This document shows, piece by piece, positions 1 to 4,772 of a stretch of 11,948 nt of DNA. A program made the position numbers and the translations under genes. The stretch is from the NCBI GenBank assembly GCA_003693875.1, contig RFLO01000020.1, forward strand, positions 1 through 11,948, given 5' to 3'. Below the pieces are notes generated by a model, which was not told where the DNA came from, did not search any database, and saw only the letters and a list, made by a program, of their open reading frames with translations. The DNA comes from Candidatus Pacearchaeota archaeon. Its GTDB lineage: Archaea > Nanobdellota > Nanobdellia > Pacearchaeales > GW2011-AR1. Each line of letters starts with the position of its first letter. The first letter of the stretch is position 1.

Positions 1-504
1 CTTTTTAACCATTATTTTTTGTTTAGGGCCAAAATCTTTGTAAATTTCCCTTACTAAGCGTTTTATCCTAAGTGGTTTATTTGTTATGTGAACTTCATAA
101 GAATGAATCTTTTCCCCCATATCGCAAACTATTTTTTGAATTGAATTCTGTAAATGGGTTAAATCAAAGGTTATAAATTCTACTAATATGTCCCACTCCC
201 CGGATAATACCGCTACCCAATCAGAAAAGGGATGCTTTCTAAAGTAATCGAGAATTAAACTATCGCTATAAATTTCAGAGTTAAGTTTAATCATCAAGGA
301 ATAAGTTTCCATATTCAATGCACCAATATCAACTAATACGGAGAATTTCTTTATAACCCCCATTCTAATGAGGCGCTCAATTCTATACTTTATTGCATTC
401 TTGCTAAGGCCCACTTTTTTTGATAGTTGGGTGTTGCTTTGTCTTGCGTCTTCTGACAACTCATAAAGAAGCCTTCTATCTTTTTTATCAATTAATCTGC
501 TCAT
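1..504 (-). CDS. Lrp/AsnC-family transcriptional regulator, C-terminus cut by window edge
   Basis: I translated this frame directly. It is open from ATG 504 to the window edge, giving 168 residues with no stop. Residues 3-53 form the N-terminal winged helix-turn-helix of the Lrp/AsnC family: the opening IDKKDRRLLYELSEDAR, the recognition region QLSKKVGLSKNAIKYRIERL, then MGVIKKF. Residues 60-145 fit the RAM (effector and oligomerisation) domain, with WVAVLSGEWDILVEF as a core strand-turn-strand. Family members bind DNA as dimers or octamers and often respond to amino acids; the ligand cannot be read here. A single-RAM family member is about 150 residues, so this one has a C-terminal extension of unknown length. 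A TATA-like box lies 27 nt upstream and a 7-bp-arm inverted repeat sits between it and the start, suggesting autoregulation (inference). The gene is divergent from the 620-1132 gene, which it may also control. Confidence 0.9.
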   Translation of the reverse strand, partial: MSRLIDKKDRRLLYELSEDARQSNTQLSKKVGLSKNAIKYRIERLIRMGVIKKFSVLVDIGALNMETYSLMIKLNSEIYSDSLILDYFRKHPFSDWVAVLSGEWDILVEFITFDLTHLQNSIQKIVCDMGEKIHSYEVHITNKPLRIKRLVREIYKDFGPKQKIMVKK

Positions 505-512
505 TAATTTTA

Positions 513-532
513 AAAAGCAGTTATTTGCTTTT
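513..532. promoter_or_regulatory. Candidate operator: inverted repeat AAAAGCA-N6-TGCTTTT
   Basis: The arms at 513-519 and 526-532 are perfect reverse complements separated by 6 nt. The repeat overlaps the TATA-like box of the divergent Lrp/AsnC gene and ends about 9 nt before its start codon. A palindrome of about 20 bp at a promoter is typical of Lrp/AsnC autoregulatory sites. The link to this regulator is inferred from position only. Confidence 0.4.
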
Positions 533-535
533 AAA
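528..535 (-). promoter_or_regulatory. TATA-like box of the Lrp/AsnC gene
   Basis: The minus strand reads TTTAAAAG here, centred about 27 nt upstream of ATG 504. That is the usual archaeal TATA position for a transcript with little or no leader. Confidence 0.5.
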
Positions 536-569
536 TTTTCCTATTTTTCTCAAAAATTCTCCAAAAAGT

Positions 570-577
570 TTTATATC
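570..577 (+). promoter_or_regulatory. TATA-like box (TTTATATC) of the 620-1132 gene
   Basis: TTTATATC is centred about 31 nt before ATG 605 and 46 nt before ATG 620. With initiation about 25 nt downstream, the transcript would start near 599. That places the purine-rich GGGAG (609-613) inside a short leader 6 nt before ATG 620. Confidence 0.5.
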
Positions 578-619
578 TTTTAACCACTTGTTAATAGTAA
601 CTAAATGAGGGAGAAAAAA

Positions 620-1132
620 ATGCTAACAAATAAAGAGGTTGTAAAATACGCAGAGTCTAAGGGATTCAGGAAAGCTATAAAGGTTGCCCCCGTCTATGTG
701 AGAGATCTTCCGGAGGGGAGTGTATGCGTTAGGACAAGAGAGGGACTTGAAAAAGTCCTTGTAGAAAGTGAAGGCTCCCTTGTTCTTTGCAGGGGGGTAA
801 ACAACAATGACCTATGGATTCAAAAAAGAACAAAGCTTGAAAAAAACTACAAGTCAGGGGAATACAGGAACATGGATGATTACGGAAAAGAGATTGTTTA
901 CGAATTTGAAGTTAACGGAAATCGTATCAGGAGAAATGGGGGAACAAGATATACTCCAAAGCCTGTAGTCAGAATGGTCTGTATAATTGATGAACCTTTT
1001 GAAGTTATGACCTCTTGGAGTGAAGAACCCCTTAGGGGGGAAGCAGGAGATCTTCTTGTAAAGGCAGGCGAAAACGACTACTATCCACTTGGAAGGAAAG
1101 AATTTGACAAAACATACAGGTTTATAGAATAG
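620..1132 (+). CDS. Hypothetical protein with a PGDYG-like C-terminal region
   Basis: A 170-residue soluble protein with no signal peptide or membrane segment. The C-terminal part (about residues 139-168, GEAGDLLVKAGENDYYPLGR followed by KEFDKTYRF) resembles the small PGDYG-type module, in which a Gly-Asp-rich turn is followed by YP and a (E/D)xFxxTY ending. The middle (residues 36-130) is strand-rich and basic, with two unassigned Cys (36, 57). ATG 605 is in frame and would add MREKK. I prefer 620 because GGGAG lies 6 nt before it and the promoter predicts a leader; 605 would be almost leaderless. It is divergent from the Lrp/AsnC gene and shares its regulatory region. No enzymatic residues are recognisable, so the function is unknown. 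A T-rich run follows the stop. Confidence 0.7.
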   Translation: MLTNKEVVKYAESKGFRKAIKVAPVYVRDLPEGSVCVRTREGLEKVLVESEGSLVLCRGVNNNDLWIQKRTKLEKNYKSGEYRNMDDYGKEIVYEFEVNGNRIRRNGGTRYTPKPVVRMVCIIDEPFEVMTSWSEEPLRGEAGDLLVKAGENDYYPLGRKEFDKTYRFIE

Positions 1133-1139
1133 TTGCTTG

Positions 1140-1156
1140 TTTTTCTTTTTTAAAAA
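1140..1156. terminator. T-rich terminator region shared by the convergent 620-1132 gene and tRNA-Pro
   Basis: On the plus strand T5-C-T6 (1140-1151) begins 8 nt after the stop codon at 1132. On the minus strand A5 at 1152-1156 reads as T5 about 34 nt beyond the tRNA 3' end. Short U-runs are the usual intrinsic termination signal in archaea. Confidence 0.5.
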
Positions 1157-1189
1157 CAAATTCATTTGTATAGTTTCTAGAACTTTTAG

Positions 1190-1263
1190 TGGGGCCACCC
1201 GGATTTGAACCGGGGTCGCGAAGTCCCAAACCTCGAATCATAACCAGGCTAGACCATGGCCCC
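1190..1263 (-). tRNA. tRNA-Pro (anticodon UGG)
   Basis: I folded the minus strand by hand. The 7-bp acceptor stem GGGGCCA/TGGCCCC is perfect. The anticodon stem CGAGG/CTTCG has one G-U pair and a loop TTTGGGA, so the anticodon is TGG with G at position 37, as in tRNA-Pro. The T arm is CCCGG-TTCAAAT-CCGGG. The D arm is short (GTC/GAT core with GG in the loop). The discriminator is A at 1190. The following bases read CTAAAA, so CCA is not encoded and must be added after transcription. No intron is seen. Several AT-rich stretches upstream (1287-1320) could be the TATA box, and I cannot choose between them. Confidence 0.93.
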
Positions 1264-1365
1264 ATAACCGAAGACGGTTTTTCTAATTAATAAAGTTAAT
1301 GCCTTATAGCTCTTTAAAAATTTTGCTAACCATGTGCCCCTTTTTCACAGAAGCCCTTAACTTGA

Positions 1366-1548
1366 AATGGAGCAATAGATTACTACGGGAGTACCCAAAA
1401 TAAATTGAGAAAAATATTTAAGCCACGAATTAAGGCAGAATTTTGCCTCTTCTCACAAGGGCCCTTCCCCAAGGCTATATTGGCATTCTTAATCGGTAGC
1501 TTCCCAAAAAATGAATTAGACACCATACTTACATTTTTGCATAGATAA
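1366..1548 (+). other. Possible coding remnant in the tRNA-Pro/uL11 gap
   Basis: The gap between tRNA-Pro and uL11 (1264-1702) has no convincing complete gene. One plus-strand frame is open for 60 codons from after a TGA at 1363 to TAA 1546-1548, without an ATG. Its translation looks protein-like, for example KPRIKAEFCLFSQGPF and LIGSFPKNELDTILTFLHR. A second short frame just upstream in another phase (ATG 1332 to TAA 1401) gives a 23-residue peptide ending SNRLLREYPK. The two overlap in different phases, as expected for a decayed gene, but I recognise no family and compositional chance is a real alternative. The antisense 60-codon frame (1383-1565) looks less protein-like and lacks a ribosome-binding site. 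Confidence 0.2.
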
Positions 1549-1583
1549 TCTGGGCTGCCTTTCATCAGACCAATTAGTTAGTT

Positions 1584-1595
1584 TTATCCGGATAA
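1584..1595. repeat. 12-bp perfect palindrome TTATCCGGATAA
   Basis: A self-complementary 12-mer in the non-coding stretch downstream of uL11. It could be a protein-binding site. No neighbouring start codon or TATA box lies at a position that would assign it to a gene. Confidence 0.3.
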
Positions 1596-1653
1596 CCTTA
1601 TCTGCAGAAAATTCTTTCTTTCCTTATTCTATTCCTTACTATATTGGGGTTAT

Positions 1654-1659
1654 AAAAAA
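1654..1659 (-). terminator. Candidate U-run terminator after uL11
   Basis: Six A on the plus strand read as T6 in the direction of uL11, about 44 nt beyond its stop codon. There is no strong hairpin before it, which is normal for archaea. Confidence 0.35.
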
Positions 1660-1702
1660 CATTCTATAAATTTTCTTAATTAGTTGTCATAAAGCGGTCA
1701 CA

Positions 1703-2320
1703 CTACTTCCCGCTCTTTTTTCCCTTTTCTTCTTTCTTCTCAGCCTCGGCTTCTTCAGCCTTTCTTACCGCTTCCTGCTTTTTTGCTATTTTAGCAAAGA
1801 ATTCGTCAAGTTCCTTTCGTTTTTCTGGGGGAGTTTCTGTCTTCTGAGAATTTATTTCTTCTGCATACTTTCCTTCTCTAATTTCTTCTAAAACCTCTTT
1901 TGGGTCTTTGCTCTCAATTAAAACCCCGTTTGCCATACAGGTGCCAATAACTGACTTTACAGTAGACAAAAAAGTTTTAGATAACATACTTTCATGTTTT
2001 GCCTTAGCAATCGAAATAACCTGCTCAATTGACATATTCCCTACTTTTTGCTTTAGGCGCGCACCAGACGATTTTTCAATGCCAAGTTCTTTTTTTATTA
2101 GCTCAGAGGTTGGGGGTGAAAGAACCTTTATTTTGAATTGTTTTGTTTTTGCATTCACATCTAAGTGAACTGGAACAGTTATTCCTTTAAACTCTGCAGT
2201 TGCCTCATTTACCTTTGAAATTACTTCTCCAAGATTTATCCCCATGGGTCCAAGTGACTGGGCTACCGCCGGACCTGGCGTCATATTTCCCCCTTCAACA
2301 AGCAATTTTATCACGGCCAT
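1703..2320 (-). CDS. rpl11: Large-subunit ribosomal protein uL11 (L11P)
   Basis: uL11 forms the base of the L7/L12 (P1) stalk and binds the GTPase-centre region of 23S rRNA. The N-terminal domain is unmistakable: VEGGNMTPGPAVAQSLGPMG at residues 9-27, with the conserved Pro and Gly run, then INLGEVISKVNEAT. The rRNA-binding C-terminal domain follows at about 72-145 (PPTSELIKKELGIEKSSG, then VGNMSIEQVISIAKAK). Residues 155-205 are a Lys/Glu-rich tail beyond the usual family core, likely disordered. Start ATG 2320 gives the expected MAVIKLLVEGG. It lies 30 nt downstream of spt5 on the same strand, and that gap holds a TATA-like box about 25 nt before the start, so uL11 may also be transcribed on its own. 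uL1, uL10 and P1, its common partners, do not follow. Confidence 0.96.
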   Translation of the reverse strand: MAVIKLLVEGGNMTPGPAVAQSLGPMGINLGEVISKVNEATAEFKGITVPVHLDVNAKTKQFKIKVLSPPTSELIKKELGIEKSSGARLKQKVGNMSIEQVISIAKAKHESMLSKTFLSTVKSVIGTCMANGVLIESKDPKEVLEEIREGKYAEEINSQKTETPPEKRKELDEFFAKIAKKQEAVRKAEEAEAEKKEEKGKKSGK

Positions 2321-2336
2321 AGTTTACCCGACATAT

Positions 2337-2348
2337 GCTTATTTAAAA
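2337..2348 (-). promoter_or_regulatory. TATA-like box before uL11
   Basis: The minus strand reads TTTTAAATAAGC across this span, centred 22-25 nt before ATG 2320. It begins just after the spt5 stop codon, so the short spt5-uL11 gap is nearly filled by this candidate promoter. Confidence 0.4.
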
Positions 2349-2350
2349 AA

Positions 2351-2971
2351 TTAACTATCTCCTTCCTCCCGCCGAATTACCCGGACATTGTCAAGTTTTA
2401 CCGTTACTGGTATTTGGACTGCAGCTTCAAGAAGGGAAACTATGCATTCCCCCTTGACTTTATCAACACGCACCACCTTTGCCTTCTCATTCTTGAAAGG
2501 TTCTGAAATCATCTCAACTATATCTCCCTTCTCAATCTTCATGTCCGTGGCTACCGGTTCAAGAGAGGGCTTTACTTCTTTGTAAGTTACTACTTTTGGC
2601 AATATTCCCTTCACATATGGGAGATTGAAAACGGCTTCTTCGGCATGTTCTCTGTCAGGTGCTTCAATTAAGATGTAGCCGCGAAGTCCGTGCGGCCTTG
2701 CAAGTGAGTAGATTTTAATTCCTTTTTTTAGGATCTTGTCTGCAATCATCTCAAATGCCCTATCCTCTTTATTAGTTGTTACCTTGACTACAAAAATTGA
2801 AGAGTTAAACTCCTTTTCAGGCTCCTTTTTCCTTTCTTCCTCTTCTACCTTTGGCTCCTCTAAGCTTAATTCCTTCGAATCCTTTGTTCCCTTGATTTTT
2901 GGGGCAAAGGACTCCTTAGGCTCAGATTCCTCTTCAAGATAGTCAAACTCGTCTTCAAATCCTATTGCCAT
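2351..2971 (-). CDS. spt5: Transcription elongation factor Spt5 (NusG family)
   Basis: Spt5 closes the RNA polymerase cleft and supports processive elongation, normally together with Spt4. The NGN domain spans about residues 57-135 (SSIFVVKVTTNKEDRAFEMI, ARPHGLRGYILIEA, VKGILP). The KOW domain spans about 145-200 (IEKGDIVEMISEPFKNEKAK, then VDKVKGE and NVRVI). Archaeal Spt5 is usually about 150 residues; here a 55-residue Glu/Lys-rich, probably disordered N-terminal extension brings it to 206. The start at 2971 has a TATA box (TTTATAAG) 26 nt upstream, which fits leaderless transcription and supports including the extension. uL11 follows on the same strand. secE, its usual upstream neighbour in archaea, is 1.6 kb away behind a b5 gene and an opposite-strand gene. 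spt4 is not in the window. Confidence 0.95.
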   Translation of the reverse strand: MAIGFEDEFDYLEEESEPKESFAPKIKGTKDSKELSLEEPKVEEEERKKEPEKEFNSSIFVVKVTTNKEDRAFEMIADKILKKGIKIYSLARPHGLRGYILIEAPDREHAEEAVFNLPYVKGILPKVVTYKEVKPSLEPVATDMKIEKGDIVEMISEPFKNEKAKVVRVDKVKGECIVSLLEAAVQIPVTVKLDNVRVIRREEGDS

Positions 2972-2992
2972 TTAACGCAATCTTCTTTTTTG

Positions 2993-3000
2993 CTTATAAA
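2993..3000 (-). promoter_or_regulatory. TATA box of spt5
   Basis: The minus strand reads TTTATAAG, centred 26 nt upstream of ATG 2971, implying a leaderless spt5 mRNA. Confidence 0.6.
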
Positions 3001-3160
3001 CATTTTGGTGCGCTTGCCACGTCTTAAAGTAACAAGAACACGGCAAAAATTTAACAGATTCCTTGTTTTTAAGGTTTTTGATTGTATTTAGCCACTGAGC
3101 CATACACATTAACATTTTGGGACCAATAATAAAATTCCTAAAATTAAAATTTTGTGTTTA

Positions 3161-3170
3161 GTTTTAAAAC
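3161..3170. repeat. 10-bp palindrome GTTTTAAAAC
   Basis: A perfect self-complementary 10-mer 10-20 nt before the RNA candidate. Its TTTTAAAA core could act as a TATA box in either direction. Confidence 0.25.
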
Positions 3171-3179
3171 TACTCTTAC

Positions 3180-3302
3180 TTGTGGTGTTGCGTATGACTT
3201 AAAACCTTAAGTTTCAAAGCAAACCAACACCCAAATACCTTGGTAAGCCAAGGAGAAATTTATTCAAACTTAACGAAATAGTTGTGGCACCACAATTTTT
3301 TT
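3180..3302 (+). ncRNA. Candidate structured RNA ending in a U7 run
   Basis: This is the only organised part of the gene-free gap 3001-3332. Three nested helices can be drawn without conflict. P1 pairs TTGTGGTG (3180-3187) with CACCACAA (3288-3295), 8 perfect pairs extendable inward by mostly wobble pairs. P2 pairs TTAAGTTT (3207-3214) with AAACTTAA (3266-3273), 8 perfect pairs. P3 is CCTTGG-TAAG-CCAAGG (3238-3253). T7 (3296-3302) follows P1 directly, as for a terminated transcript on the plus strand. AT-rich stretches at 3141-3170 could serve as its promoter. Competing pairings exist: ACTTAA-AACC-TTAAGT at 3197-3212, GGTGTTG 3184-3190 with CAACACC 3225-3231, and a local TTGTGG/CCACAA hairpin at 3282-3295. 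I match it to no known RNA family. It could instead be a leader or attenuator of the gene at 3333, or chance in AT-rich DNA. Confidence 0.3.
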
Positions 3303-3332
3303 ATAGTGTCCTTTATGATTATGCTTTTAAAA

Positions 3333-3653
3333 ATGAGATACAAAGCTACATTTGGAATTGATTGTGGAGTTTCTGTGGGTTTTACCAAAGTCCCGCATTA
3401 TGAAAAGGTAACAAGAATTATCTATGCAGACAACCCCCAAGATGCCTATAAAAGAGCTATGGGTGTGGCAGAGGAGCTTGCAGATAATTACTTGAGTAAT
3501 CCAGAAAGCAACTTAACAACTGTTAGATTAATGCTTCTAAAAAGTCGCGGAAGAGAGGTTCCTTTTGATGTTTCAGAAGCTGTTGTCAAACGCGGTATGC
3601 TGGAACATTTATTGTCTCTTTTTCCTAAAGGCGTATACAGCAATGAAAACTGA
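3333..3653 (+). CDS. Small hypothetical protein (106 residues)
   Basis: A soluble, predicted alpha/beta protein: a strand-rich start (KATFGIDCGVSVGF), a helix around residues 35-55 (PQDAYKRAMGVAEELADNYL), another basic helix or strand (LTTVRLMLLKSRGREVPF, 61-78) and a C-terminal helix (SEAVVKRGMLEHLLSLF). I recognise no family and no catalytic motif. The frame extends back to a TTG at 3282 and includes ATGs at 3315 and 3321. I choose ATG 3333 because the TATA-like TTTTTTATAG (3297-3306) is centred about 30 nt upstream, and the residues before it lie partly in the T-run and inverted repeat. It stands alone on the plus strand between two minus-strand blocks, separating secE/b5 from spt5. Confidence 0.65.
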   Translation: MRYKATFGIDCGVSVGFTKVPHYEKVTRIIYADNPQDAYKRAMGVAEELADNYLSNPESNLTTVRLMLLKSRGREVPFDVSEAVVKRGMLEHLLSLFPKGVYSNEN

Positions 3654-3677
3654 TTTGCTCTTGCCAGCCCTGCATTC

Positions 3678-3683
3678 TTTTTT
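3678..3683 (+). terminator. U6 run after the 3333-3653 gene
   Basis: T6 lies about 25 nt beyond the stop codon in the short convergent gap 3654-3741, a plausible archaeal terminator. Confidence 0.4.
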
Positions 3684-3719
3684 GTACATCGGTTTGACAG
3701 TTTGTTGAGATAATTATTG

Positions 3720-3724
3720 AAAAA
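3720..3724 (-). terminator. U5 run after the cytochrome b5 gene
   Basis: On the minus strand T5 occurs about 18 nt after the stop of the b5-domain gene, the last gene of the FKBP-ftsZ-secE-b5 block. Confidence 0.35.
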
Positions 3725-3741
3725 CAAGCGTTGTGTCCAGC

Positions 3742-4557
3742 TTATCCTTTCTTTTCAACTTTTTCTATCTCGCCTCCGCGAATTTTCACCTTGTATTTTT
3801 CTCCCTCAAATAAGACATCCACATCAAAATCGTTTAATTTTTTTTGTTTTACTTTTAAGATTTCCGCCCCGGGCATTTCCCTTTTTATTTTCTCTTCAAC
3901 TGCTGTCTTTGTGTTTGTTACATTTATCTCTTTTTTTGTTGAACCAATCTCCCCTATAAAATAAGATTCAAGGAGGTTTTTTGCGTTCATTGAGTGTGGC
4001 TTTCCCTTATTTTTCGTTTTAAATGCGTCGGTTGCATCTTTTCCACAATAGGGTATGATGGTGTCTGAGCCTCCGGGATGAAGGGAGATATAAGAGCTTA
4101 CATCAAACACTCTTCCCGAGATTATTAAGTAACAGTCAGAAGGTGTATTGTGTTTTGAGACTTCTTTAAATGTTAAAACCGAACTGTTTTTTGTAGTGCC
4201 TAAAAAAACTGCTGGTTTTGAGTCTTTAGCTGAGGTTGAGGGAACGCTTGAGAAGTAAAGAACTGCAAACAAGACAAAGGTTAATGTTAATAAAAAAAGG
4301 ATTAAAGACCCATATAGGCTCTGTCTTCTTTTGTTAATACGTTTGCAAAGTATCAGAACCCCGCATATGGAGTGTATATAAAATAAAGGAATAAAGATTA
4401 CCGGCATAAGGATTACATGAAAAAAATATGCAGTGCCGTAACTTGTAAAATCAATTAGGGGATATTTTGACAAAACAAAGCCGGAAAATATTGTAAGAAT
4501 TGTTATCACTAAAAGCAACCACGCAGTTACACGAAGAATCTTAAAGACGTGCTTCAT
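3742..4557 (-). CDS. Membrane-anchored cytochrome b5-domain protein with a PepSY-like C-terminus
   Basis: The 271-residue product has three predicted membrane helices (about 11-29, 44-70 and 82-104). Helix 2 carries His47 and His62, which could hold a membrane haem (inference). The basic loop CKRINKRRQ (71-79) should be cytoplasmic, placing the rest outside. Residues 127-205 are a cytochrome b5 fold: VFDVSSYISLHPGG with axial ligand His160, GKDATDAFKTK, then the second ligand His188 in KPHSMNAKNLLESYFIGEIG. Residues 218-268 (EEKIKREMPGAEILKVKQKK, then a GEKYKVKIRGGEIEKV ending) resemble a PepSY-like repeat. It probably carries single electrons at the outer membrane face; the redox partner is unknown. 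Its ATG follows the secE stop with no gap (TAA-ATG), so translation is probably coupled. Confidence 0.85.
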   Translation of the reverse strand: MKHVFKILRVTAWLLLVITILTIFSGFVLSKYPLIDFTSYGTAYFFHVILMPVIFIPLFYIHSICGVLILCKRINKRRQSLYGSLILFLLTLTFVLFAVLYFSSVPSTSAKDSKPAVFLGTTKNSSVLTFKEVSKHNTPSDCYLIISGRVFDVSSYISLHPGGSDTIIPYCGKDATDAFKTKNKGKPHSMNAKNLLESYFIGEIGSTKKEINVTNTKTAVEEKIKREMPGAEILKVKQKKLNDFDVDVLFEGEKYKVKIRGGEIEKVEKKG

Positions 4558-4743
4558 TTAAACAGAAAAAATTTTCATTACAAGAGAAATTAAAAAGCCA
4601 ATGGCTCCGATGATAAGAAGTCCGATAACTGTCACCTTAGAAATTGTCTTAAATTCGTAAAGGGTGGGTTTTTTCAAAAGTCTCCACACCCTTGAGTATC
4701 TGATAAATGTTGATGATAACCTCTTTGAAACCTTTTTTATCAT
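4558..4743 (-). CDS. secE: Preprotein translocase subunit SecE / Sec61-gamma
   Basis: SecE clamps SecY and is essential for the protein-conducting channel. This is the short archaeal form (61 residues): an amphipathic basic N-terminal part (residues 1-35, RYSRVWRLLKKPTLYEFK, typical of the family) followed by one membrane helix (37-58, TVIGLLIIGAIGFLISLVMK). The N-terminus is cytoplasmic by the positive-inside rule. It lies 29 nt after ftsZ and is followed without a gap by the cytochrome b5-domain gene. A TATA-like box TTTAAAAAG is centred 25 nt before the start, so it may have its own leaderless transcript. In many archaea secE directly precedes spt5; here that link is broken. Confidence 0.92.
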   Translation of the reverse strand: MIKKVSKRLSSTFIRYSRVWRLLKKPTLYEFKTISKVTVIGLLIIGAIGFLISLVMKIFSV

Positions 4744-4763
4744 CTTTTAGCAAGAAAAGTCTT

Positions 4764-4772
4764 CTTTTTAAA
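4764..4772 (-). promoter_or_regulatory. TATA-like box before secE
   Basis: The minus strand reads TTTAAAAAG immediately after the ftsZ stop codon, centred 25 nt before ATG 4743. Confidence 0.45.

Noticed and set aside
1383..1565. 60-residue minus-strand frame between tRNA-Pro and uL11
   Set aside because: No ribosome-binding site, no TATA box at the right distance and no recognisable motif; the opposite strand looks more protein-like.
1540..1580. C/D-box sRNA suggested by CTGATGA on the minus strand near 1565
   Set aside because: No matching D or D' box (CTGA) within the expected 50-70 nt.
3180..3295. 5S rRNA, because of the length and closing helix
   Set aside because: None of the conserved 5S loops is present and the helices nest linearly rather than around a three-way junction.
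3282..3332. Upstream starts (TTG 3282, ATG 3315, ATG 3321) for the small 3333 gene
   Set aside because: The region overlaps an inverted repeat, a T7 run and the TATA-like box; the sequence after ATG 3333 is where protein-like composition begins.
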